The position numbers and the translations under genes were made by a program. A stretch of DNA of 64,000 bases from CAYQJS01 sp964417895 (GTDB lineage: Bacteria > Chloroflexota > UBA6077 > SHYK01), in the NCBI GenBank assembly GCA_964417895.1, contig CAYQJS010000005.1, forward strand, positions 95,862 to 159,861. The letters run 5' to 3'. This document shows, in pieces, positions 44,221-52,118 of the stretch; the stretch's first letter is position 1; each line of letters starts with the position of its first letter. A model generated the notes under the pieces. That model made no database searches, was not told the origin of the DNA, and was given only the letters and a program-made list of their open reading frames with translations.

Positions 44221-44262
44221 AGGAAACGGTTACATCCCGGTTTCCCCGCAAGGCTCGGGATG
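44221..44262. terminator. inverted repeat between convergent genes
   Basis: CATCCCG (44233-44239) can pair with CGGGATG (44256-44262) around a 16-base loop, and GGAAAC/GTTTCC overlaps it. It lies between the end of lysR and the end of the convergent Gfo/Idh/MocA gene. No T-run follows, so a terminator role is only suggested by position. Confidence 0.3.
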
Positions 44263-44287
44263 CGCGGGGATCCGATGCGCACCATGG

Positions 44288-45532
44288 CTAAGCGAGTCGG
44301 ATTGTTTCTCTGGGTTGGATCTCGTTGGTCGGGTCGTGCACCTCCTCGGATTCGATCTGCCGCGTCAGCTCCACCTCGCGGTGGGATCTTCCAGATTCCA
44401 TGATGCCGAGCACCACCTCGAGAGTCGCGACACCTGAACGACCGCTGTGAAAGGGCTTCCGCCCGTGTAGGACGGCGTTGTAGAGCTCGGCCTGCTCCGC
44501 CTCCCAGGGGGAGCCCTTCGGCAGTTTCAGCTCTCGTACGCCCTGGTCGCTGTACACGTAGACGCCCTCCGGGGACTGCCGGATGTCGCCGCGTTCACAG
44601 GAGACGATCACGATCCCCATGTCGGCGACCCACTCGCGGGCGCGATACTCTTCGGCCCCGCCCGAGTCAGGCGATCCCCGGATCCGGCCTCTCAGATAGT
44701 CCGCCGCCTCAGTGCGGGTGCCGTCACGGAGCGTTTTTCGACTGACCAGGCGGTCGCCATACTTCCGCTCGTGTGGCTCAGTGCTGGGATCCCACGGCAC
44801 CAATTCCTCGGTCACGAAATAACCGTAGGCGTTCTGAATCGCGACGGCCGGCGTGCCGTCGGTGAACTCCATGTAGGCGGCACAGTAACCTGGCGTCGCG
44901 CGCTCCGGCATCCACTGGCCGAACGTGCCTCGCACCGACCGCAGTTTGCCGCCAACGATCCGGCGAATGGTGTTGATCTGGTGGGGGCCAGCCCGAAACA
45001 CGACGCCGCCCCCCTGTTCGACATCCAGGTCCTCGGGGATACGGGTCCCCAGGAGCCAGCTATGGTAGGCGAAAACGTTCACCGCACGAACGCGGCCCAG
45101 CTCGCGCGAACGCACGATTTGCGCCATCATCGCAATCGGGGTAGCGAAGCTGGCCGCGTTTCCTGCAATGAGCTGCACGTTGTTCCGCTCGGCCACCTCG
45201 ACCATCCCCTCCGCCTCCTCGAGGGTGACGGCCATGGGTTTTTGCACCACCACGTGCTTCCCGGCGTTGGCCAAGGTGGACGTATGCTCCGCGTGGAAAC
45301 GGTTAGGGGTCGCTACCCAGACCGCCTCGAGGTCGGGATCGCCCGCGAGCTGCTCGACACTTTCGTAAACCCTGGCCTCAGGAAACACGCCCTGAAAGTG
45401 CGCCCGCACCTCCGGGTCGATGTCCGCCCCCGCGTGCAGCTCGACGTAAGATGAGCCCCGCATGGCTTGTAGGATGTTCCGGGCTCCCACTCCCAGCCCC
45501 ACGACGCCGACCTTCAGCACTCGGTCAGTCAT
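44288..45532 (-). CDS. Gfo/Idh/MocA-family dehydrogenase, Pht4-like (3 of 3)
   Basis: A 414-residue dehydrogenase with GVVGLGVGA, catalytic Lys in VVQKPMAV and His in GPHQINTIRR (Asn instead of Asp after the HQI). It retains the paralogue block AYMEFTDGTPAVAIQNAYGYF. The start at 45532 has GGAGG upstream and is preferred over 45598. It is the last gene of the operon starting at the SDR gene (48583). It may oxidise a dihydrodiol produced by one of the Rieske oxygenases; pairing with a particular oxygenase is unknown. Confidence 0.88.
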   Translation of the reverse strand: MTDRVLKVGVVGLGVGARNILQAMRGSSYVELHAGADIDPEVRAHFQGVFPEARVYESVEQLAGDPDLEAVWVATPNRFHAEHTSTLANAGKHVVVQKPMAVTLEEAEGMVEVAERNNVQLIAGNAASFATPIAMMAQIVRSRELGRVRAVNVFAYHSWLLGTRIPEDLDVEQGGGVVFRAGPHQINTIRRIVGGKLRSVRGTFGQWMPERATPGYCAAYMEFTDGTPAVAIQNAYGYFVTEELVPWDPSTEPHERKYGDRLVSRKTLRDGTRTEAADYLRGRIRGSPDSGGAEEYRAREWVADMGIVIVSCERGDIRQSPEGVYVYSDQGVRELKLPKGSPWEAEQAELYNAVLHGRKPFHSGRSGVATLEVVLGIMESGRSHREVELTRQIESEEVHDPTNEIQPRETIRLA

Positions 45533-45607
45533 CCGTGGGCCTCCATGTTCCCCCTTGCTGGAAAGCCGCCATGCCAGCTCGCGCGCCGGCGGGGCCACAC
45601 CAACTCG

Positions 45608-46660
45608 CTAGCGCTGCGGGGGCATGCGGCCCGCAAGCGTGATGAATCCTCGGCCGAATTTCCCGTCGGCATACTCCCGCCGAATGTCACCCGGTTCCTC
45701 GACTTCCTCAGCTGTGCCGTCCCACATGGCGATGGCGTCGATCTCGTCCCGCTCCTCCCTGGTCATCTCCCAATCCACTGCCTTTACGTTGTGCAGCAGC
45801 TGCTCCGGGTTTTCTGCCCCGGTCATGACGCAAACCGCCGGATGCGCTATGAGCCAGGCGTAGGCCAGCTGAATAATGGAGTAGCCGCGCTCCCCGGCGT
45901 ATTCAGTCAGCTCGTCGAGGATGGCCAGCGAACGTGGGTCCTGCATTCGATACTGCAGGTTGCGGCCTGGGTTTATGCCTGTCGGCTCCGGCAGCGGCTG
46001 CGCACCCCGCCCGTACTGCCCCGTCAGGAAGTCGTAGTCGAGCCCGTGATACACCAGCATCGTGACGTGGTTTTCCGTGCAGTAGGGTAGGAGCTCCAGC
46101 TCCGCATGCCGGCGGGTCACGGCGTAATAGTTCTCCAGGTAAACCATCTCAGCCCAACCGTGGCGCTTAGCCACCTCGTTGGTCTGAGCGTGGCGCCACG
46201 CCGCATACGTGTTCTCACCGATGTAGCGGACCTTGCCCTGCTTCACGAGGTCATTGAGCGGCTCGAGAATCTCCTCTGGCGCAACGCCAGGCTCACGGTG
46301 ATGGATGTGGTACATGTCCACATAGTCAGTCTGGAGCTTTTTCAAGCTGGCTTCCAGGCTGCCAAAGATTCGCTCGCGGTGTGTCTGCGGCGCCCGGAGC
46401 GGCGCGTCTACATTGGAACGGGAATTGCCAGGCCTCAAGTCAAAACTGGTGGCGATAGTGACGTCCTTTCGGATGCCCTTCAGCGCCTCCCCGAGGTTCT
46501 CTTCACCCCCGCGGGAAGCATCGGCCGTGTCAAAGAAATTGATGCCCAGGTCCAGGCACGTCCGAACCATCGGGTCTCTTTCAGCTGGGTCTTTGGAGAG
46601 GCCGCCCATTCCCATCACCGGTATGTCGAGGTCGGTCGTGCCAAGCTTCCGATACTTCAA
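45608..46660 (-). CDS. aldo/keto reductase-fold protein with altered tetrad
   Basis: A 350-residue TIM-barrel protein clearly of the AKR family (KLGTTDLDIPVMGMGG, GINFFDTAD, YVDMYHIHH, GKVRYIGENTY). Of the Asp-Tyr-Lys-His tetrad, Asp44 and His120 are present, but the Tyr position reads Ser49 (DTADASRGG) and the Lys position reads Ser72 (TIATSF). A classical NADPH carbonyl reductase therefore is not expected. The protein is full length, with a normal cofactor-side C-terminus, so it has not simply decayed. It lies between a metal-less amidohydrolase and a Gfo/Idh/MocA gene. Confidence 0.88.
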   Translation of the reverse strand: MKYRKLGTTDLDIPVMGMGGLSKDPAERDPMVRTCLDLGINFFDTADASRGGEENLGEALKGIRKDVTIATSFDLRPGNSRSNVDAPLRAPQTHRERIFGSLEASLKKLQTDYVDMYHIHHREPGVAPEEILEPLNDLVKQGKVRYIGENTYAAWRHAQTNEVAKRHGWAEMVYLENYYAVTRRHAELELLPYCTENHVTMLVYHGLDYDFLTGQYGRGAQPLPEPTGINPGRNLQYRMQDPRSLAILDELTEYAGERGYSIIQLAYAWLIAHPAVCVMTGAENPEQLLHNVKAVDWEMTREERDEIDAIAMWDGTAEEVEEPGDIRREYADGKFGRGFITLAGRMPPQR

Positions 46661-46704
46661 TGCACTTCTCCTTCCGAAGCCAAAATGCCCACCTACCCGC
46701 CCCT

Positions 46705-46728
46705 CCTTTTTTTGGGGGCTTCGCCCCC
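46705..46728. repeat. GC hairpin with adjacent T-run
   Basis: A perfect GGGGGC-TTC-GCCCCC stem (about 46713-46727) preceded by seven T on the plus strand. The T-run is on the wrong side to end plus-strand transcription, and on the minus strand it reads as A. It lies in the 130-bp gap between the amidohydrolase-like and AKR genes, and may damp read-through or be a repeat. Confidence 0.4.
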
Positions 46729-46790
46729 AGTCCCCCCGGCGAGGGCGAACGCGGTTTCATTGCCGGTGGTGCGGCGAAGCCGCATGATGT

Positions 46791-47672
46791 CTAATCGGCC
46801 GCGGCCGTCAAGCGTCGGAGCGCGGGAATGAGCCGGCGAGCTGATTCTCCGAGGATCAAGTCGAGATCGGCCGGCTTCAAGAATGAAAGCCCCGACCGCG
46901 AGTCGCTAATCAGGTCCTCGTACTGCATGTCACCGGTGGCGACGTTGGTCCCGTAGTAGGACCCCCACATCAGGCGATGGGCCCCAAACCTGTCGACGAG
47001 GGCCCCGAAGAACGCTTGGGGGGTGGATTTACCTTTCTCCGCAGCGCGGATGCTATCCCGCGAGAACGCGTGGTAGACGTTCGGATATTCCGCCAGAGCG
47101 AAGAAATCCGCGGCCTTCTCGTAGGGCGGGCCATCCTCCATCGGCGCGCCGGCAAACCGGCGCAGGACCATGGGCACGGTCGGGAAACGCTCGAGCACCC
47201 GGCGGAGAACCGGAATGTGCCTCATCTGTATCCAGGGGAGTGAGACCGCAATCGCCCCCTTGGCAGCCTCTTCCCATACGGGCGTCATCCGGGGTGAGTC
47301 AATCTCCTTGGCGTCCAATTCGGGATCATGCTCGAAGCGGAACATCCCGACACCCTGTTCCCGCAGCCAACTTGCCATTTGAGCGGCGTACCGGTAGTAC
47401 ACCTCAATGCCCCCCTGGACAACGAACGACTCCGGGTACCGTTTGGCGGTGTCCAGAAGGTAGCTGTGGTCGCTGTCATACACATTGGGCTGGTGAACCA
47501 GGACTGCCTGCTGAACGCCGGCTTCCGCCATAAGCCCGAGCAGCTCTTCGGCCGTCAACGCCTGTCGTCCTCTGGCCCAGGCTGGGAGGATGCCTCCCAA
47601 CCGCGCGGCGAGCGGATACCGCGTCCGGTCCCCTGAGAAAATGTGCGCACTGATGTCGACAACCTGGGTCAT
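46791..47672 (-). CDS. amidohydrolase-fold protein lacking canonical metal ligands (3 of 3)
   Basis: A 293-residue paralogue of the proteins at 34053 and 40348. The N-terminal motif is D6-I-S8-A-H10, the mid-barrel His is Arg (VLRRFAG) and the C-terminal motif is LMWGSYYGTN without the Asp. Shared blocks are KRYPESFVV, ERFPTVPMVL and DGPPYEKAADFFALAEYPNVY. It starts with ATG after AAGGGGG. It lies between the SDR and AKR genes in the operon driven from box C. Function unknown. Confidence 0.85.
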   Translation of the reverse strand: MTQVVDISAHIFSGDRTRYPLAARLGGILPAWARGRQALTAEELLGLMAEAGVQQAVLVHQPNVYDSDHSYLLDTAKRYPESFVVQGGIEVYYRYAAQMASWLREQGVGMFRFEHDPELDAKEIDSPRMTPVWEEAAKGAIAVSLPWIQMRHIPVLRRVLERFPTVPMVLRRFAGAPMEDGPPYEKAADFFALAEYPNVYHAFSRDSIRAAEKGKSTPQAFFGALVDRFGAHRLMWGSYYGTNVATGDMQYEDLISDSRSGLSFLKPADLDLILGESARRLIPALRRLTAAAD

Positions 47673-47728
47673 TCGTCCCCCTTCTCACGTGTCCGCGTCT
47701 TGCTGTCGTTCTGTTTTGGGCATGAGGA

Positions 47729-48583
47729 TCAGAACGGGTAGGTGGCCCCGCCATTGACCGGGAGAATCTGACCGGTGATGTAGGACGCGTCCTCAGACAG
47801 GAGGAAGGCAATCGCGGCGGCCTGCTCGATCATCGTGCCGCGGCGCCCCATCGGGACGGTAATCCGGCGGCGCATCTCAGCCATCTCGGGTCCTTCCTCT
47901 CCTTGCCCTTCCTCGTCATCCTCGTCCTCACCCGGCACGTCAACGCCGTACAGGCTGGGGGTGAGTCGGTCGTCAGGGTCATCAGACCGGCTATGGGCGG
48001 GAGCGACGATGTTGACGCGGATGCCATCCTTAGCAACCTCCTTCGAGAGCGACAGCGTCATGGAGATCAGCCCACCCTTGGCGGTTGCGTAGGGCACGTG
48101 GCCGGAATTGACCACTGCATGGGTCGCAATATTGACGATTGAACCACTCTTCTGTTTCACCATGATGGGCACCGCGGCATACGTCATCCACATCGTGGGC
48201 CACATGTTCTTTAAGATCGATGCTTCGATCTGTTCCGGAGTCATGAGGTGGTAGTGCTTTGTCCAGAGATTGCCGCCAGCGATGCATGCGAGGCAATCGA
48301 GCCGCCCGAATGAGTCGACCGCCATCTGCATCAGCGCCGCGCAGGTTTCTCGGTCGCGGAGGTCGCCGACGAACGCAACTGCCTGCTCGTCATGATCCTG
48401 GATCTCTTGGACCACACGTTGGGCGGTCGCCTCCACCTGGTCGGCGACTACGACTGCCGCGCCCTCTGCCGCGAGCCTCCTGGCAGTGGCGCGTCCAATC
48501 CCCTGTCCCGCTCCACCGACCACGCCGACTTTGCCAACGAACCGTCGGGATCCCATGGCTTTCGGGTCAAGGGCATCAGGCAT
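47729..48583 (-). CDS. short-chain dehydrogenase/reductase with acidic insert
   Basis: A 284-residue SDR. The nucleotide-binding glycine motif GGAGQGIG is at 23-30, with Tyr165 and Lys169 in YATAK. The catalytic Ser position holds Thr154 (NIAT). A very acidic loop, residues 219-230 (EDEDDEEGQGEE), is inserted in the substrate-binding lobe, which is unusual. Asp48 after the second strand suggests NAD preference. The start at 48583 has AAGGAGG upstream. It is the first gene of the operon read from LysR box C. Confidence 0.9.
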   Translation of the reverse strand: MPDALDPKAMGSRRFVGKVGVVGGAGQGIGRATARRLAAEGAAVVVADQVEATAQRVVQEIQDHDEQAVAFVGDLRDRETCAALMQMAVDSFGRLDCLACIAGGNLWTKHYHLMTPEQIEASILKNMWPTMWMTYAAVPIMVKQKSGSIVNIATHAVVNSGHVPYATAKGGLISMTLSLSKEVAKDGIRVNIVAPAHSRSDDPDDRLTPSLYGVDVPGEDEDDEEGQGEEGPEMAEMRRRITVPMGRRGTMIEQAAAIAFLLSEDASYITGQILPVNGGATYPF

Positions 48584-48607
48584 GGTGTCCTCCTTATTTC
48601 GATGCAC

Positions 48608-48676
48608 ACGCTACCATTGGCCCGCGACCTGAACAAGATGGAAAGTCTGATCGCTCCGATAAGAGCCCCTTATCGG
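48608..48676 (-). promoter_or_regulatory. LysR-type promoter, box C
   Basis: A perfect palindrome CCGATAAG-AGCCC-CTTATCGG (48656-48676). On the minus strand -35 TTGTTC (48636-48631) and -10 TAGCGT (48613-48608) are 17 bp apart; predicted start near 48601, box centre at about -65. The -10 region AATGGTAGCGTGTGC is nearly identical to that of box B. It drives the SDR/amidohydrolase-like/AKR/Gfo-Idh-MocA operon. Confidence 0.8.
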
Positions 48677-48817
48677 GCCGCAAAGCGACCCTGGGTTTCG
48701 GCTGATCCAGGGGGCGGTACCTTGGGTGTTGGCACCGCGCCCCGCCCGTTCCTGCGTCTTCTGCAACGTCTCGCGGCGGTTAGCGGCTCCCATTAGATAG
48801 CCGCGCGGGCTTGAGGC

Positions 48818-49801
48818 TCAAACCCACTCGGCGAAGCCCATGGCGCAGCCGTTGCCCGCCTCGGTGCGGTAGCAGGGTACGTAGTCCACGAGGTTGAACT
48901 GTAGACCGCTACCCGACAGCGCGCCCGCGGTTGCGATCCAGTTCTTGATCTCCGAAGTGCCCGATCGGAAGCGCACATCCGGTAAGTCGGTGAGCTTCGC
49001 AACGTCATCCTGCCGCAGGCCGTCGATCATTCGGTAGTCGAGATCCTCCTCGATGACGGTGTGGCTCAGGCCACCCGAGGCAAACAGGGCCACACGGGCG
49101 CTGCTGTCCCATGCTTCGACCGCCTGGCGCACTGCCTTACCGAGCCGGTAGCAACGCTCGGCGCTGGGCACATTAGGCGGGTAGTACGTGTTCAGCAGGA
49201 CGGGTACGTGCGGGATGACCTCGTTATTCATGAGGCGGCGGTAGAGGAAGTAAAAGGCGTGCCCGATGGCGCCCAGGTGCTTGTCCTCGCGGAGACGATT
49301 GATACGGGCCAGGTCGAAGTCCGACGCTAGCGCCTCGACGAGGTACTCGCCCAGCCTCGCATCCGCGGGATGGGTTACGCGGCCATCCGGCTGATTGTCA
49401 ACCCAGTCGCCGCGGCGTAGCTCCCGCGCAGCGGGGTCGTCGTCGATTGTCGCGCCATGGTAGATCGCAATGGATGGCATGTTGCCATCATCGAGGGCCT
49501 CGTGCTGATCATCTCCGAGCATAATGCAGGTGTCCGGAGCGACCCGGTCCAGGGTTTGCGCGAGGTGCGCGATCGCCTTCTGGCACGCGTCGAAGCGGAC
49601 CTGGAACTTCTCGTCCGTGCATTCCTTCTCGAAGTGGCTCTCGGCGCGAAGCTCGGCGAGCTCGGGAAACGAGTAGGTTTTGCCCTCGAACCAGTGCTCC
49701 GCGACGCGGCGCGTGCGGTCGCCGTGCGCCCGCCATTGGTCGGGCGGCATCGCGAGCTGGGGCGCGTGGGACGAAGCTATTCCGAGAACGATCTTGGCCA
49801 T
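48818..49801 (-). CDS. LigB-type class III extradiol dioxygenase (2 of 3)
   Basis: A 327-residue protein. The N-terminal metal region is GIASSHAPQL with an iron-ligand His, then CIMLGDDQHEAL, and the catalytic His lies in ASGGLSHTV, all at the places expected for LigB-fold Fe(II) dioxygenases. The start at 49801 (MAKIVLG) has AAGGAG upstream and is preferred over 49864. It is transcribed divergently from the oxaloacetate-decarboxylase-like gene at 50015. No LigA small subunit gene is seen, so it may be a single-chain type such as gallate or DesB-like dioxygenases. Confidence 0.88.
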   Translation of the reverse strand: MAKIVLGIASSHAPQLAMPPDQWRAHGDRTRRVAEHWFEGKTYSFPELAELRAESHFEKECTDEKFQVRFDACQKAIAHLAQTLDRVAPDTCIMLGDDQHEALDDGNMPSIAIYHGATIDDDPAARELRRGDWVDNQPDGRVTHPADARLGEYLVEALASDFDLARINRLREDKHLGAIGHAFYFLYRRLMNNEVIPHVPVLLNTYYPPNVPSAERCYRLGKAVRQAVEAWDSSARVALFASGGLSHTVIEEDLDYRMIDGLRQDDVAKLTDLPDVRFRSGTSEIKNWIATAGALSGSGLQFNLVDYVPCYRTEAGNGCAMGFAEWV

Positions 49802-49918
49802 ATTGCGCCTCTCCTTTACCTCGAACGCCGGAGTGTCGCCACCGTGGCAAATACCTGAACTCACTCTACCAAGACGCGCCCGGCCTTGCTGGGTAATCTC
49901 GCTTCTACCTTTGCTTAT

Positions 49919-49947
49919 TTGTCATGGCCCCGGGCTGATGGTAGCGT
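49919..49947 (+). promoter_or_regulatory. promoter of the oxaloacetate-decarboxylase-like gene
   Basis: TTGTCA (49919-49924), 17-bp spacer, TAGCGT (49942-49947), within GATGGTAGCGTGT. The -10 region repeats that of the LysR promoters B and C, but there is no ATAAG-N5-CTTAT palindrome at -65. Same core promoter, possibly without the same regulator. Confidence 0.55.
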
Positions 49948-50014
49948 GTATTTCGCAACAAGGAACGGGGCGCCGATCCATCGGCGTCCGATCGGCTTGG
50001 TGGAGGGCCCCTTC

Positions 50015-50869
50015 ATGAACGTGCACGAGCGGCGCGAGCGCTTGCGCGCCATCCTCGCGGGTGACCGGTTTGTGCGCCCGGCGTCGGTTTACGATCCTCT
50101 CTCAGCACGGGCGGCCGAGGCCCTTGGCTACGAGATGATGATGATGGCCGGTTCGACAGCGTCGCTCACGGTGCTGGGGGCGCCGGATCTTGTCCTCCTC
50201 ACACTCACTGAATTCGCCGAGCAGGCGCGACGGGTCACGCGGGCGGCGTCGCTGCCACTGATGGTGGACGCCGACCACGGCTACGGAAACGCGCTCAACG
50301 TCGCGCGCTGCGTGCAGGAGCTCGAGGCGGCAGGAGTGTCGGCGCTCAGCATCGAAGACACCCTCCTGCCGCGCCCATTCGGTCGACCTGCGGAATCCTT
50401 CATTTCCATCGAGGAGGGCGCGGGCAAGATGCGGGCGGCGATTGAAGCCCGCATCGACTCGAGCCTCGTCATCCTGGCGCGGACCGGTGCGGTCCGCGCC
50501 GAAGGCGTTGACCGCGTGGTTCAGCGCGCGAAGGCGTACGAAGCGGCCGGGGCCGACGGGTTGTTTTTTGTCGGGCAGCCCTCACGCGCGGATCTGGAGG
50601 CGCTGCGAGCGGCATCATCCCTGCCGTTCGTCCTCGGTGGCGCAACCGCTGACCTGGGAGACGAGCCCTACCTGGTGTCTCTCGGCGTGCGAATCGGAGG
50701 GTGGAGCCACCGGCCGATTGAGGCCGCCACGCGTACCGTATACGAGACCTTGCGCGTGCTGCGCGAGAGCGCCGTGGGGACGCCACCGCCGGCGCTCGGC
50801 CCTGAAGAAGTCATGGACACCCTGAGCCGAAAACGCGACTACGATCGGGACACTGCCAGCTATTTGTGA
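50015..50869 (+). CDS. isocitrate lyase/PEP mutase family protein, oxaloacetate decarboxylase-like
   Basis: A 284-residue TIM barrel. Mg-site segments are MVDADHGYGNALNV and IEDTLLPRPFG; the EDTLLP form (rather than EDQ-x-x-PKKCGH of isocitrate lyase) fits PA4872-type oxaloacetate decarboxylases. It would turn oxaloacetate into pyruvate and CO2. Oxaloacetate and pyruvate are the aldolase products of 4,5-ring cleavage pathways, so the gene suits this cluster. The start at 50015 has GGAGG upstream and is preferred over 49886. Related C-C lyases in this superfamily remain possible. Confidence 0.85.
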   Translation: MNVHERRERLRAILAGDRFVRPASVYDPLSARAAEALGYEMMMMAGSTASLTVLGAPDLVLLTLTEFAEQARRVTRAASLPLMVDADHGYGNALNVARCVQELEAAGVSALSIEDTLLPRPFGRPAESFISIEEGAGKMRAAIEARIDSSLVILARTGAVRAEGVDRVVQRAKAYEAAGADGLFFVGQPSRADLEALRAASSLPFVLGGATADLGDEPYLVSLGVRIGGWSHRPIEAATRTVYETLRVLRESAVGTPPPALGPEEVMDTLSRKRDYDRDTASYL

Positions 50870-50993
50870 TAGTAAGGCTGGTGAACGACCCGCTCACGCT
50901 GAGCTTGTCGAAGCGCCCGATGGGCTCGATACCCTCATCACGACGGAACTCAGACCTTCGCTCGACCGCCTGCTGGGCGACGGACTCCGGTGC

Positions 50994-51986
50994 CTACCCG
51001 ACGTCGTCGCAGTATGCGAAGGCGTTGCCGACTGGCGAGGCCCAAACGTCGATGTAGTCGACGATCGTGTTAGGGCGGCCATCCACCACGGCGGCCGCTG
51101 CAATCCAGGCACAGGTCTCACGAGTACCCATTTGCGGACCACTCGGTGAGGGCATGCCGGTCACGTTGCGACTGGGCACACTGACGTCCTGGCTGGAGTC
51201 ATCCGGCGGAACCACGTAGCTATCGAAGTGCTCCGCCATTCCACGGACGTCGCCGACCTTCAAGAAGTCGAGCGTCTTACGGTCGAATTCGACGTTCAGC
51301 CAGGCGCCGGGCCGACTGGGAGTGTGCCAGAGGCCCCCTGAGCCCGCCACGCCGATCCGCAGATCACCAGGGTACTCATCGATCGCCTCGCGCACCGCTT
51401 TGCCGAGCTGGTAGCAGCGCATCGCCGTCGGCTGGGGCGCGAAGTAGAGGTTCATCATGACCGGCACGATCGGCATCGACCAGTCCGTGAGCTCCTCGGC
51501 GCTGCGGATGACTCCGCCCGCAAGGCCGCGGTCGGGCTTCGGCATGTCCATACAGAATGACGGATCGAAGCCGCGCTTCATCAGACCGGTCAGGACGGAG
51601 ACGGCCAGCTCCGGGTGTCCCTGGAATACAGCGCCGGGCTCCACGTGACGGCCCATCTGGGGTTGGCCCTCACCGCGACGCCGGGGGCTCTTTCGGAACT
51701 CTGCTCCCACGTACACCGCGAAGGCCGGGTAATTGTTGAAGTCGAAGCACTCCAACTGGTCGTCGCTGAAGACAATCAGCACGTCGGGCTTCAGCTCTGC
51801 GATTCTCTCCCGCAGGACGCGGAAGCCTTCATGGGTGCGAGCAGCCTTCTTGATGTTCGTCTCGTCGTCTTCGATGGGGACGTCGTCACGGATGGGGCGC
51901 TCGAGCCTGCGGTCTCGCCAGAGCTCGCCGGGCATCGATGTGGTGCCGCCATGCGAGTGGTAGAAAGCGCCTACGAGTTTTGCCAT
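50994..51986 (-). CDS. LigB-type class III extradiol dioxygenase (3 of 3)
   Basis: A 330-residue protein. The N-terminal iron-ligand region is VGAFYHSHGGTTS, the second region VLIVFSDDQLECF, and the catalytic His is in GSGGLWHTPS. It is about as similar to the 48818 copy as to the 26267 copy. The start at 51986 (MAKLVG) follows GAGGAGG. It is probably in one transcript with the alpha/beta hydrolase upstream on the minus strand. Ring cleavage followed by hydrolysis of the product would be a natural pair. Confidence 0.88.
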   Translation of the reverse strand: MAKLVGAFYHSHGGTTSMPGELWRDRRLERPIRDDVPIEDDETNIKKAARTHEGFRVLRERIAELKPDVLIVFSDDQLECFDFNNYPAFAVYVGAEFRKSPRRRGEGQPQMGRHVEPGAVFQGHPELAVSVLTGLMKRGFDPSFCMDMPKPDRGLAGGVIRSAEELTDWSMPIVPVMMNLYFAPQPTAMRCYQLGKAVREAIDEYPGDLRIGVAGSGGLWHTPSRPGAWLNVEFDRKTLDFLKVGDVRGMAEHFDSYVVPPDDSSQDVSVPSRNVTGMPSPSGPQMGTRETCAWIAAAAVVDGRPNTIVDYIDVWASPVGNAFAYCDDVG

Positions 51987-52118
51987 TGGGAAACTGCCTC
52001 CTCTCCCGACGAAAGACGCCGCAACACGGCCCACGACTGCCGTTCCGATTGATCGTGACCAGCGCGGGACGCCTCCGTGCCCTCCCCTCTCGCACGTGCG
52101 TGGAGGGGAGGAATCCTT

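Noticed and set aside
46705..46728. Intrinsic terminator at the GGGGGC hairpin
   Set aside because: The T-run precedes the stem on the plus strand and becomes an A-run after the stem on the minus strand, so neither direction gives a proper terminator.
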